Shown one piece after another: positions 34,752-44,098 of a stretch of 54,716 bases of DNA. The notes below the pieces were generated by a model. The model was not told the origin of the DNA. It ran no database searches and saw only the letters and a list, made by a program, of their open reading frames with translations. Each line of letters opens with the position of its first letter. Positions within the stretch are counted from its first letter, which is position 1. A program made the translations under genes and the position numbers. Where the stretch lies: contig CAZMZM010000010.1 of NCBI GenBank assembly GCA_964570865.1, positions 1 through 54,716 on the forward strand, in the 5' to 3' direction. This stretch comes from WGAL01 sp964570865. Its GTDB lineage: Bacteria; Bacteroidota; Ignavibacteria; Ignavibacteriales; Melioribacteraceae.

Positions 34752-36037
34752 TCGTACTTTTTCTTTCCCTTCCAGAAAAAATTCAACCTTTCTTTAATTA
34801 TCTTCTCTTGTCCGTTTTCAGTCGGATTGTAGAACTGTGTCCCCTTAACTTCGTCAGGCAAATAACTTTGCGGAATAAAATCATTGGGAAAATCATGAGG
34901 ATATTTATAGCTTTTCCCATATCCGAGATTTTTCATAAATGAAGTAGGTGCATTTCTCAAATGTATCGGCACAGGAAAATCCGGATTGGATTTTACGTAT
35001 TCTTGAGCTTTTTTTATTGCAAGATAAGATGCGTTACTCTTTGGGGCACCGGCAAGATAAGTTGTGCATTGTGCCAGAATAATTCGAGCTTCCGGCATTC
35101 CTATTTTCTCGACTGCGCTAAAAGCGGCTTCAGCTAATACAAGTCCGTTAGGTGAAGCATTTCCAATATCTTCGGCAGCCAGTACAACAAGCCTTCGAGC
35201 AATAAAAATAGGGTCTTCGCCGCCCTCAATCATTCTCGCCAGCCAATACAATGCTCCGTCCGGATCGCTGCCTCTTACGCTTTTTATAAATGCGGAAATT
35301 ATATTGTAGTGCTCTTCGCCGTCTTTATCGTAATTTGCCATCCTGGTTTGAATTACATTTCGGATAACCTCTTCGGTAATAATAATTTCATCATTCTCAA
35401 TTTGATTAACAACTACGGCTTCAAGTGTATTAAGCAATCGTCTCGCATCACCGCCGGAAACAAATATAAGGAAGTTTCTATCAATCTCTTTAATTTTAAG
35501 CTGACTTAAAAACTCGTCTTCGCTTAAAGCATAATCGACTATTGATTCCAAATCTTTCTCTGTTAATTCCTTTAGAACATAAATCTGCATTCTTGAACGA
35601 AGCGCAGGAATAACTTCAAAGGACGGATTTTCAGTTGTAGCACCGATCAGAATGATTTCTCCCGCTTCAACGGATGCAAGCAAAGCGTCTTGTTGCGCTT
35701 TGTTAAAACGATGAATTTCATCAATGAATAGAATTGTTTTTTTGAAGTAATCGAGATTTGTTTTCCCGATTTTTATTATTTCCCGAACATCTTTAACTCC
35801 GGCGGAAACAGCATTAAGCTTGAAGAAATCAGCATCGGTTTTTTCGGCAATAATTTTAGCTAATGTTGTTTTTCCTGTTCCCGGAGGTCCCCAAAGGATA
35901 AACGAGTTCAAGCGATTCGCTTCTATCATTTTTCTTAGAGGCTTACCGTTGCCAACAATATGTTGCTGCCCTACAAAATCATCCAGTGTTTTCGGTCTTA
36001 TTCTTTCGGCCAATGGAATTTGTGGAATAGTCATCAT
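34748..36037 (-). CDS. rarA: Replication-associated recombination protein A (RarA/MgsA)
   Basis: 429 aa. AAA+ ATPase: Walker A WGPPGTGKTTLAKI, Walker B LFIDEIHRFNKAQQDALL, sensor GATTENPSFEV, and C-terminal clamp-loader-like domain with SVRGSDPDGALYWLARM and YKYPHDF. Acts at stalled replication forks. It follows the divIC-like gene with a 1-bp gap and is the last gene of a compact minus-strand group. Confidence 0.94.
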   Translation of the reverse strand: MMTIPQIPLAERIRPKTLDDFVGQQHIVGNGKPLRKMIEANRLNSFILWGPPGTGKTTLAKIIAEKTDADFFKLNAVSAGVKDVREIIKIGKTNLDYFKKTILFIDEIHRFNKAQQDALLASVEAGEIILIGATTENPSFEVIPALRSRMQIYVLKELTEKDLESIVDYALSEDEFLSQLKIKEIDRNFLIFVSGGDARRLLNTLEAVVVNQIENDEIIITEEVIRNVIQTRMANYDKDGEEHYNIISAFIKSVRGSDPDGALYWLARMIEGGEDPIFIARRLVVLAAEDIGNASPNGLVLAEAAFSAVEKIGMPEARIILAQCTTYLAGAPKSNASYLAIKKAQEYVKSNPDFPVPIHLRNAPTSFMKNLGYGKSYKYPHDFPNDFIPQSYLPDEVKGTQFYNPTENGQEKIIKERLNFFWKGKKKYD

Positions 36038-36038
36038 T

Positions 36039-36317
36039 TTATTTTACTTCAATATCCAATACTTTTTCATTTGGTGAACGAAAATTATATTTCTCTCTTG
36101 CCACCTGTTCAATTCGGGACTTGCTCACCCTCAATGAATCTATTTCTGTTTTTAATTTTGCAATTTCTACTTTCGCTGAATCGATATTGTTATTTATTTT
36201 TTCGATTGCGGCTTCTTTCTCATATCGTTTATTGAATCCATATTCATTAATAAACAGATAAACAACAAGAGCAATAACAACTATACCAATTAAAGCAAAA
36301 GCCCATTTTTTTTTCAT
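36039..36317 (-). CDS. FtsB/DivIC-family septum formation protein
   Basis: 92 aa. One N-terminal transmembrane helix (FALIGIVVIALVVYLFI), a coiled coil (about 35-70; IDSAKVEIAKLKTEIDSLR), and the family C-terminal motif VAREKYNFRSPNEKV. FtsB/DivIC links FtsL and FtsQ at the division site. It lies directly after ddl (4 bp overlap), so cell wall and division genes are adjacent. Confidence 0.85.
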   Translation of the reverse strand: MKKKWAFALIGIVVIALVVYLFINEYGFNKRYEKEAAIEKINNNIDSAKVEIAKLKTEIDSLRVSKSRIEQVAREKYNFRSPNEKVLDIEVK

Positions 36318-37321
36318 CTGTTAACCGCGAACTTAATCAACATATCAATTAGTTCATTGAACTCAATTCCTTCCGCCTTTGCCATTTTAGGGACTAAGGA
36401 ATGCGAAGTCATTCCCGGCAAAGTATTAACTTCCAAGCAATAAATATCACCATCCTCTCGGACAATAAAATCAACACGAGCGTAATCCCTACAGCCGATT
36501 GCATTAAATGACTTTTCGGCAATTTCCTGCAAATGCTTAAAAGTAATACTATCAATATTTGCAGGAACAATAAACTCTGTTTCGTCAGATTTATATTTTG
36601 CATCATAATCATAAAGTTCGTTATGCGGGATTATTTCCAATACAGGCAAAGCCTTATCTCCGATAATTGCAACCGTAAATTCTCTACCCGAAATATACTT
36701 TTCAATCAAAATTCTATCGGAAACTTTTGCCGCTTTATTAATTGCGTCAACTAATTCATCTGTCGTATTGCATAATGTTAAACCGATTGTCGAGCCTTGA
36801 TCACTCGGCTTTACAATAAAAGGAACGCTAAGAAATTTGTTAATCCAGTAATCCAATTTTTTCAAATCATAATTGTTCGGATTAATCAATTTACCGGAAG
36901 GTACTTTAACGCCATTATCCATAAGCGCTAATTTAGAAAGCCATTTATCCATACCGATTGTGCTGCCTAATGCACCTGTTCCCACAAAAGGGATTCCCAT
37001 CATTTCCAAAAGTGTTTGAGTAACTCCGTCCTCGCCATATTTTCCGTGCATCGCATTGAACACAACGTCAATATCCGAAAAGACTTCATTTCCGAACGCT
37101 TCCAAAAATTCTTTTCTACCGGAAGAAACTTCCAACCCGGAAAAAATTTCACCGGCTGTTTCAGGTTGATTTTTTCCCAATGCGGGATCGATCACTTTTA
37201 CAGAATAGCCCAACTCCAACAGTGCGGTGTAAACAGATTCTCCAGTCTGCAACGAGATTTTACGTTCTTCCGATATTCCTCCCGCTAGGAGAGCAACATT
37301 TAATTTATTTTTTCTCATCAA
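36314..37321 (-). CDS. ddl: D-alanine-D-alanine ligase
   Basis: 335 aa. ATP-grasp enzyme. N-terminal VALLAGGISEERKISLQTG, the HGKYGEDGVTQTLLEMMGIPF segment, KPSDQGSTIGLTL, and metal site VDFIVREDGDIYCLEVNTLPGMT. Joins two D-alanines for the peptidoglycan stem peptide. It overlaps the aldolase gene and divIC by 4 bp each. Confidence 0.96.
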   Translation of the reverse strand: MMRKNKLNVALLAGGISEERKISLQTGESVYTALLELGYSVKVIDPALGKNQPETAGEIFSGLEVSSGRKEFLEAFGNEVFSDIDVVFNAMHGKYGEDGVTQTLLEMMGIPFVGTGALGSTIGMDKWLSKLALMDNGVKVPSGKLINPNNYDLKKLDYWINKFLSVPFIVKPSDQGSTIGLTLCNTTDELVDAINKAAKVSDRILIEKYISGREFTVAIIGDKALPVLEIIPHNELYDYDAKYKSDETEFIVPANIDSITFKHLQEIAEKSFNAIGCRDYARVDFIVREDGDIYCLEVNTLPGMTSHSLVPKMAKAEGIEFNELIDMLIKFAVNR

Positions 37322-37977
37322 AGTAATTTATTCCTTTTATCAAGTTTTATTCCATATGTACTTTCGGCAATGGAATAAAGCTTTATAAGTTTATCTTGTG
37401 TAATTACTCTCTTTTGGCCGAGTAATTCCAAATTAAAGAGTAACCTGGAATAAGATTCCAACTTCTCCATCTTATAATATGCATCTTCTACCGAAGAAGA
37501 GATAGTCATAGCTCCATGATTTCCGAGTAAAAAAGCAAATGCGTAATCTATATACGGCATAAGGCTTTCAGGCACTTCGTCTGTTGAAGGAGTTCCATAA
37601 TCGCACTTTGCTATTTTACCGAGTATTAAAAGTACTTCTGCAAACAAAGGTTGATTTACGTTAATATCGGTGGTAGCAATAGTTGTTGCATAAATCGGAT
37701 GGGCATGAATAACGCCGTTAATTTCAGGGCGGTGCTTGTATGCCAACAAATGAATCTTAGCCTCGGTGCTGAACTTGCCTTCACCTTCAATAAGATTTCC
37801 TTCCAAGTCAATCATTAAAAAATCTTTCGGCTCAACCTCCCCTTTTGATTTACCTGACGGTGTAATAAGAATGTGATTATCATTCACTCGCGCAGAAACA
37901 TTCCCATCATAAGCCGAGACAAATCCTTTGTCATAAACTCTGCGGCATACTTTTGCAAGTCGTTCTCTTAGCGACAT
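37318..37977 (-). CDS. Class II aldolase/adducin-family protein (sugar-phosphate aldolase)
   Basis: 219 aa. NVSARVNDNHILITPSGKSKG, the zinc ligands in VIHAHPIYATT (HAH) and the third in LGNHGAMTI, with E in STEAKIH, are class II aldolase hallmarks. Members cleave fuculose-, rhamnulose- or ribulose-phosphate sugars. Fuculose-type class II aldolases are cargo of some microcompartments, and shell genes are in this window, but no extra encapsulation helix is obvious beyond the last 25 residues. It overlaps both neighbours by a few bases. Confidence 0.82.
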   Translation of the reverse strand: MSLRERLAKVCRRVYDKGFVSAYDGNVSARVNDNHILITPSGKSKGEVEPKDFLMIDLEGNLIEGEGKFSTEAKIHLLAYKHRPEINGVIHAHPIYATTIATTDINVNQPLFAEVLLILGKIAKCDYGTPSTDEVPESLMPYIDYAFAFLLGNHGAMTISSSVEDAYYKMEKLESYSRLLFNLELLGQKRVITQDKLIKLYSIAESTYGIKLDKRNKLL

Positions 37978-38951
37978 TGTTTTTCAAACTCCTCGATTAA
38001 TTTCATATTAACGTATCCGTCATAACCGGATGCCAGAGGAGTTTCACCTTTAATGAACGACTTTTGAACAGAGCGCATCATTCGTAAAAATTTATTCGCA
38101 CGTTTGCGAAATACCCTTCTCGGTTCATCGTTAATTTTAATTACAAGTTTAGCAGGTTTGTCGCATCCAATTACATTCTCAATACATATCGAACCTTTAT
38201 GCCCGATAATTTCAATAGTGTTAGGCGCTTCTTTTGCATTAAATCCCACGGAAAACTTACCCAAAGCCCCACTTTCAAATTCTATTATTCCGGTTGATAT
38301 ATCATCGACAGGGGTTTTGTAAATCACATTTCCCATATAACCTTTAATACCCACCGGCTCGCCGATAAAAAAACGCTGCATATCAATTAAGTGTGAAGCT
38401 AAATCCCTAAAAGCACCTCCCCCTTTTTCCGCCAGATATCTGTAATTGTCCGTCGGAGGATAATCGATAAAAAAATCCGTATTAATTGAAACTACTCGTC
38501 CTATTAATTGTGAAGAAATTAACTCCTTTGCTTTTTTTACTAAAGGATGATAACGATAAGTAAAATTAACCCCATAGAGAACATTATTAGCTTTGCAGGT
38601 TTCGTACATTATCCTCGATTCTTCAGCGGTCATCGCTACAGGTTTTTCGCACAAAACATGTTTTCCCGCTTCGGCTGCTTTTATTACTTGAGAAAAATGA
38701 GTATCATTAGAACCGGCAATGTAAACAACATCGAAATCTCCCGAGATAAACTCATCGAAATTACTAAATGGGAGAGCTGTAGCCGACTCTGATGCTAAAA
38801 ACTTTGCTCGTTCCGGAGATGAACTGTATATTGCCGCAAGCGAACTTCTTTTAAGTACTTTCATTGCAGGTAAAAATTTATTTTCCGTAATTTTACTTCC
38901 GCCCGCCACACCCCACTTTAGTTTAACTATTTTCGGTTGTTTTATTTTCAT
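37968..38951 (-). CDS. Gfo/Idh/MocA-family NAD(P)-dependent oxidoreductase
   Basis: 327 aa. N-terminal Rossmann domain (KWGVAGGSKITENKFLP, DVVYIAGSNDTHFSQV) with the family signature HVLCEKPVAMT, and a C-terminal domain with YRYHPLVKKAKELI and GGGAFRDLASHLIDM. Family members oxidise or reduce sugars and related compounds. The substrate is unknown; the adjacent aldolase gene (10 bp overlap) suggests sugar metabolism. Confidence 0.88.
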   Translation of the reverse strand: MKIKQPKIVKLKWGVAGGSKITENKFLPAMKVLKRSSLAAIYSSSPERAKFLASESATALPFSNFDEFISGDFDVVYIAGSNDTHFSQVIKAAEAGKHVLCEKPVAMTAEESRIMYETCKANNVLYGVNFTYRYHPLVKKAKELISSQLIGRVVSINTDFFIDYPPTDNYRYLAEKGGGAFRDLASHLIDMQRFFIGEPVGIKGYMGNVIYKTPVDDISTGIIEFESGALGKFSVGFNAKEAPNTIEIIGHKGSICIENVIGCDKPAKLVIKINDEPRRVFRKRANKFLRMMRSVQKSFIKGETPLASGYDGYVNMKLIEEFEKQCR

Positions 38952-39905
38952 TTAAAATCCTAATTTTTTCATCAATTTTTTTATCGGAGTAGAACGCTGC
39001 ATAACATAAAAATGAACAGCAGGAACTTCATTGTTAAGTAAATCAACTACTTGTTTGTAAGCCCATTCAATACCAATATCTACAGTATGTTTATCGTCAG
39101 CCTCCATAACCTCATCAATTAAATCTTCGGGTAAATCAATGTAGAAATTGCGTGGGACAGAACTAAGCTGTTTTTTTGATGTTAATATTTTAATACCCGG
39201 AATAATCGGGACATCAATTCCAATCTCTTTAGCCAATTTAGTATATTGATAAAATTTAGAATTATCGTAAAACATCTGAGTTACAATATAATCAGCTCCG
39301 GCATCAACTTTTTGTTTAGTAAATTTTAAGTCGGTGCTTAAGTTTGGAGCTTCAAAATGTTTTTCGGGATAACCGGCAATTCCGATAGAAAAATTAGTCG
39401 GCGATGCGTCAAGCAATTCTTTTTCCAGATATATTCCGTTATTCATTGCGTTTATTTGTTCAACCAAATCACTTGCGTAATTATTAATACTTCTACCGTA
39501 TGCCACAGGCTTTTGGAATGCGCTGTTATCTCCTTTAATTGCCAACAAATTGCTAATACCGAGATAATGCAACTCAATCAAAAAATCTTCGGTTTCCTCC
39601 TTTGTAAAACCATTGCAAATTACGTGCGGGACAGCATCAATATTATACTTATGCTGAATCAAGGCGCAAATGCCAAGTGTGCCGGGGCGTTTCCGTTTAA
39701 CTTTTACTCTAAAATCTCCGCTGTTTGTTTCCTCGTAAATTACCTCAGCCGCATGGCTTGTAATATCAATAAACGGCGGATTATATTTTGCCAAAACATC
39801 AAGCACCGATAAAAGCTGCTGCAAATCGCCGCCTCGCTTAGGCGGAATTATTTCAAAACTGATAATCGGGTCATTTGCTTTTTCCAAGTGTTCTATTACT
39901 TTCAT
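38952..39905 (-). CDS. metF: Methylenetetrahydrofolate reductase
   Basis: 317 aa. FAD-dependent TIM barrel that makes 5-methyl-THF for methionine synthesis. Motifs: ISFEIIPPKRGGDL, FIDITSHAAE, YLGISNLLAIKGDN, and ADYIVTQMFYDNSKFYQY. It lies 0 bp from the oxidoreductase gene and 15 bp after the penicillin acylase gene. Confidence 0.94.
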   Translation of the reverse strand: MKVIEHLEKANDPIISFEIIPPKRGGDLQQLLSVLDVLAKYNPPFIDITSHAAEVIYEETNSGDFRVKVKRKRPGTLGICALIQHKYNIDAVPHVICNGFTKEETEDFLIELHYLGISNLLAIKGDNSAFQKPVAYGRSINNYASDLVEQINAMNNGIYLEKELLDASPTNFSIGIAGYPEKHFEAPNLSTDLKFTKQKVDAGADYIVTQMFYDNSKFYQYTKLAKEIGIDVPIIPGIKILTSKKQLSSVPRNFYIDLPEDLIDEVMEADDKHTVDIGIEWAYKQVVDLLNNEVPAVHFYVMQRSTPIKKLMKKLGF

Positions 39906-39920
39906 ATTTACTCCAATATT

Positions 39921-42332
39921 TTACGCCGCCGGCTTTAAAGTTAATAATTTATTTTCGCGTCTTGAACGACGTGTAAAATCTGTTCTTACTTTATAATAAT
40001 TACCTTTTAGCCAATCGGGTATCATCTCCTTGTAATGCTTACTCATAAAGTTTCCGGATTCACCGCTGGGTAATACAATGTAAAATAAATCCGGCGTAGA
40101 AAAATCAAATATATAACGCATTGAAGGTCCTAATATATTTGCATAAGGTTTAGTGAACATATATTCGGTATTAAATATAGTAGTTCCGGAACCTCCTATC
40201 GGGAACGGGCCGGCATCAAAAAGTTTATCTGTTAATGCGCCCGCACCATGAAACGCATGCTTAAACAAAAGAGAATGCAACTTGCCCCATTGCCAGTCGG
40301 CAGGGTTTTTCCCGTATTTTTCCTCTAATTCCGAAACAGCTTCCACCAAACTTTTACGAATTACATCATCCCTTGTTTCAACCTGCTTGGTTGTAACATT
40401 ATCAAAAAATTGATTGTGATTATCCTTAATTATCTCTTTGATTTTTCTGTAGGGAACATTTGCAATAAAAATATATTGTGAATAAAGCTCTTTGCCCAAA
40501 TCATCCAAAAAAATATTCTTCATGAATTTATTAAAGAATACAGAATATATTGCCGGTGTTTGACTTTCCTTACTCATGTTAAAATCCCAATAGCGTAAAA
40601 GTCCTAAAGCAGTTGCCATATTTGGGGTTAACGAATCTGATGCATTGAAAGCCTTAACAATAAAGGGAGTAATGTCAGCAGCATATTTAGAAACTTGGTC
40701 TATCTGGTATTTCTGAAAATCTTTAACGGAATGTTCCTTTTTTGATTTCAGCAATTCCGTAATCCTATCAATTCTTGACGAAGGCTCCCAAACATTGGAA
40801 ATATGGTATTTATAATTTTTTAATACTTTGTTATTTGCTGTTGCAATAAAGTTTTGACCGGGATTATAGAATTGCGGTAACTTTTCGAAAGGAACAAACC
40901 CCTTCCAATCACTACGACCGGTTGTTCCGTCAAAGAAAAAAGTAGGACTGTTCGTATTTCGGATTGGAAGTTTAACTCCGCAAATGTACCCAATATTTCC
41001 GAGTTTATCTGCATAAACAAAATTTTGCCCCGGCACCGAAAACATTTTAACTCCGTTTTTGAAGTCATTCCAATTTTTTGCCTTATTAATATTTATTAAT
41101 GCAGCTACTTCATTGGTTTTATCCAATCCTGTCCAGCGCATGCTAATTGTCGGTGCATTATTTTCGCTATCCAAAAATGAATGGATTCCTGAAACAACAG
41201 GACCGCGGTGGGTGTAGTATTCAGTTAAAATTATATTCGGTTTGTCCTTAACTTTAATCGTATCGTGAAAAACTTTTAATTCCTTCCATTTTCCATCCAA
41301 CTTGTATTTTGTTCCGGACGAATCAAGTTCTTCAATATAATAATCGGAATCATCAGCCATTACATTTGTCAGCACCCACGAAATATTTGAATTTTTACCG
41401 ATTACCACTCCCGGTATTCCGGTTAATGTAACTCCTGCAGTTTCCCAAGTTGGCGAATTAATAACTACTAAATACCACAAACCCGGAAGTTGATGAGCAA
41501 GGTGAGGGTCATTGGCAATTATCGGTTTTCCCGTTACTGACATCTTGCCGTTCACAACCCAATTATTTGAACCGATATGCGTACCGGTGAACCCGATAAA
41601 CTTTCTGAACTCCCTATCGGTCCGAACAAGTTCATCCGAAATAAGAGGAAGCTGTTTGAGTTTTTTCGGAATTATTGTCGGTGAATTTTCAGGAAAATCG
41701 GGTAATAGTTCCTTTACTTTTTTATAACCCAACTTTTGAACCAAACGACTAAAGGCTATGTCCGTCCACCAGCTATAATTTAACTGATAAGCAAGTAATT
41801 TCGCCACTAGAACGGATTCCTCAGGTTTCCATTGTTCCGGTGTATAGCCGAGCAGAGTAAACTCGATTGGGAGTCTTCCTTTATTATCATCGATAAAAGC
41901 ATTTACACCTTTGGAATAAGCAATTAAATTTCGTTTAATATCGGCAGGCACATTGTTGTAGTAATCAAATCTGTTACGATAAAAACCGAATGTTCTGAAC
42001 ATCTTATCAAATTTAACAGTTTTATCGCCGAGCACTTCGCTAAGCCTCCCCTCAATAGCGCGTCTCATCAAATCCATCTGAAAAAGACGATCTTGCGCAT
42101 GAACGTAACCGAGTGCAAAAGCCGCATCCTGCTCATCATTTGCTTTGATATATGGAATTGCAAGAGAATCGCGGAATACTTTAACGGAAGAGTTTAATCC
42201 TGCAACTTCAACAGTCCCGTCATATTTGGGCAAAGTCCTTTCCAGCATATAGTACGAAATGCCGGCCAAAATCATAATTATAATTACAATGGTCGTTAAA
42301 ATACCGAATACTATTTTTGTCGCTTTTCCCAT
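39921..42332 (-). CDS. Penicillin acylase-family protein (Ntn hydrolase)
   Basis: 803 aa. N-terminal hydrophobic signal/anchor (IVFGILTTIVIIIMILAGI), alpha-chain region with VFRDSLAIPYIKANDEQDAAFALGY, and the autocatalytic site at HIGSNNWVV, where the serine becomes the N-terminal nucleophile of the beta chain. NDPHLAHQLPGLWYLV follows as usual. Such enzymes cleave amide-linked acyl groups, including acyl-homoserine lactones or beta-lactams; the natural substrate is unknown. Periplasmic or surface location is inferred. Confidence 0.88.
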   Translation of the reverse strand: MGKATKIVFGILTTIVIIIMILAGISYYMLERTLPKYDGTVEVAGLNSSVKVFRDSLAIPYIKANDEQDAAFALGYVHAQDRLFQMDLMRRAIEGRLSEVLGDKTVKFDKMFRTFGFYRNRFDYYNNVPADIKRNLIAYSKGVNAFIDDNKGRLPIEFTLLGYTPEQWKPEESVLVAKLLAYQLNYSWWTDIAFSRLVQKLGYKKVKELLPDFPENSPTIIPKKLKQLPLISDELVRTDREFRKFIGFTGTHIGSNNWVVNGKMSVTGKPIIANDPHLAHQLPGLWYLVVINSPTWETAGVTLTGIPGVVIGKNSNISWVLTNVMADDSDYYIEELDSSGTKYKLDGKWKELKVFHDTIKVKDKPNIILTEYYTHRGPVVSGIHSFLDSENNAPTISMRWTGLDKTNEVAALININKAKNWNDFKNGVKMFSVPGQNFVYADKLGNIGYICGVKLPIRNTNSPTFFFDGTTGRSDWKGFVPFEKLPQFYNPGQNFIATANNKVLKNYKYHISNVWEPSSRIDRITELLKSKKEHSVKDFQKYQIDQVSKYAADITPFIVKAFNASDSLTPNMATALGLLRYWDFNMSKESQTPAIYSVFFNKFMKNIFLDDLGKELYSQYIFIANVPYRKIKEIIKDNHNQFFDNVTTKQVETRDDVIRKSLVEAVSELEEKYGKNPADWQWGKLHSLLFKHAFHGAGALTDKLFDAGPFPIGGSGTTIFNTEYMFTKPYANILGPSMRYIFDFSTPDLFYIVLPSGESGNFMSKHYKEMIPDWLKGNYYKVRTDFTRRSRRENKLLTLKPAA

Positions 42333-42361
42333 CTCAACCTCTTACTCCAAAATTTTGGAAT

Positions 42362-42742
42362 TTACTCTTTATATTTTACGTATTCTTTTTCTTCACGAAG
42401 ATTTGAATTTGTGTTGTTATTAATTAAACTCTTAATTTCAAATCTGACATCATTCTTAAAATATACCGAACGAGCAAGTTCAATAAATTCATCGTCAAAC
42501 TCCTTTGCGGCTTCTTTTCTTCTAATCTTATCTTCTATCTCCCATAAATCACTATTTACATCAATTAATCTCTTGAAATTAGGGCTTTCTTCGTCCATAC
42601 CTAAAATACGCATAGTTGCATAAAGCTCTTGGTACTCTTTTTTAATATTTGCTAATTTATTTTCATCTTTAATTTTTCTTAATTTAATCCACAATATCGA
42701 AACTTTATCAACCAATTCACCATTAGATACTTCAACTTTCAT
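42362..42742 (-). CDS. DUF6165-like protein
   Basis: 126 aa, helical and charged. Start VEVSNGELVDKVSILWIKLRK resembles DUF6165 proteins (GELVDK..IL.IK pattern), which are often near surface polysaccharide genes and have no known activity. No signal or membrane segment. Located 29 bp upstream of the penicillin acylase gene and probably first in that transcript. Confidence 0.65.
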   Translation of the reverse strand: MKVEVSNGELVDKVSILWIKLRKIKDENKLANIKKEYQELYATMRILGMDEESPNFKRLIDVNSDLWEIEDKIRRKEAAKEFDDEFIELARSVYFKNDVRFEIKSLINNNTNSNLREEKEYVKYKE

Positions 42743-42912
42743 CTAAAATCCTGTTGTTTGTTAGTAAAAAAATTTTGATTTGTAATTTAATGACATTTCT
42801 TATGATTTGAAAGATATTTCATATAATTAATAAATAGTAGATCCGTTTACAAGAATTAAAACGTTTTATCCAAAATAATTTACGAAGTTTAAAGAATGAT
42901 TTTATAATAATA

Positions 42913-43695
42913 ATGGATTATATCACAATGGAAAAAGAAAAATTCGGTGAACTTTGGGAAGTGATGAAACGCCTTCGCAAGGAATGCCCATGGGATAAAG
43001 AACAAACACACGATTCAATTAAAGCTGCAACCCTCGAAGAATCGTACGAGGCTGTAGAGGCAATTGACGAAAAAAATTGGGATGAGCTAAAAGGTGAACT
43101 CGGCGATATGTTGCTTCACATTGTTTTCCATTCCGTTATTGCCGAAGGGAATAACGAGTTCACCTTAAACGAGGTAATTGACGGAATAACTCAAAAACTG
43201 ATTCGCCGCCACCCGCATATTTTCGGAGAAGTAAAAGTAAAAGACAGCAAGGAAATTGAGCAAAATTGGGAAGCGATAAAAATGCAGGAAGGCCGCAAAC
43301 ACTTATTAGAAGGTGTTCCGAAGAGTATGTCTTCATTGCTGCGCGCATACCGCATTCAGGAAAAGGCTTCCAAAATTGGTTTCGATTGGAAAAACAAAAA
43401 AGATGTATGGGAAAAAGTGGAAGAAGAAATAAAAGAATTTAAAGAAGCGGAAACCACAGGGAACAAAGATAAAATTGAAGATGAACTTGGGGATTTACTT
43501 TTCTCACTTGTTAATTATTCTCGATTTCTAAAAATTAATCCCGAAAACGCCCTCCGCCGAAGTAACGAAAAATTTATCCGCCGTTTTGCATATATCGAAG
43601 ACAAAATCAATTCTGCCGGAGGAAATATTGTAGATGCAACTTTCGAGGAAATGGATGCTCTTTGGGAAAAAGCAAAAGAAGCAGTTGAGAATTGA
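42913..43695 (+). CDS. mazG: Nucleoside triphosphate pyrophosphohydrolase MazG
   Basis: 260 aa with the two tandem MazG domains of the full-length family: LRKECPWDKEQTHDSIKAA, EESYEAVEAID and ELGDMLLHIVFH in the first; EEIKEFKEAE and EDELGDLLFSLVNYSRF in the second. Hydrolyses NTPs to NMPs and may affect alarmone levels. The ATG at 42913 and an internal ATG at 42928 are both possible starts. The assembly gap begins 7 bp after the stop. Confidence 0.94.
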   Translation: MDYITMEKEKFGELWEVMKRLRKECPWDKEQTHDSIKAATLEESYEAVEAIDEKNWDELKGELGDMLLHIVFHSVIAEGNNEFTLNEVIDGITQKLIRRHPHIFGEVKVKDSKEIEQNWEAIKMQEGRKHLLEGVPKSMSSLLRAYRIQEKASKIGFDWKNKKDVWEKVEEEIKEFKEAETTGNKDKIEDELGDLLFSLVNYSRFLKINPENALRRSNEKFIRRFAYIEDKINSAGGNIVDATFEEMDALWEKAKEAVEN

Positions 43696-43702
43696 AAATG
43701 GA

Positions 43703-43802
43703 NNNNNNNNNNNNNNNNNNNNNNNNNNNNNNNNNNNNNNNNNNNNNNNNNNNNNNNNNNNNNNNNNNNNNNNNNNNNNNNNNNNNNNNNNNNNNNNNNN
43801 NN
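43703..43802. other. Assembly gap (100 N)
   Basis: Exactly 100 N bases, the usual placeholder for a scaffold join of unknown size. Sequence to the right up to 44098 has no gene I can support: two short open stretches entering the gap encode nothing recognisable, and the 43860-44098 segment looks like plain AT-rich intergenic DNA. Confidence 0.97.
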
Positions 43803-44098
43803 ATAAAGAAAATATTGTTTCAGATAGTTTCGCCCCTTTGTATCCCGAATGATAAACTTCAATAGGATTCCTTAAGTAAGTACTGGCTGATGCAAAAACA
43901 CTTATTTAGAATAATAAACATCTCTCATATATTTTCATAAATAATCTGGATTATTTTTCTCACAAATAAAAAAATCCTTAAATTCATTTCGATAATTTTA
44001 TGATTGATGTATTTCGTTTGCGAGACTGTGCAATCTGTTCATGGATAATCTGTTTCTTTTTAATAATCACTATTTTCTAAATCTAAAAAGAGGTTGAA

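Noticed and set aside
43515..43862. Minus-strand frame running across the assembly gap
   Set aside because: It depends on reading through the N run; the part right of the gap has no recognisable similarity and the left part is the mazG shadow.
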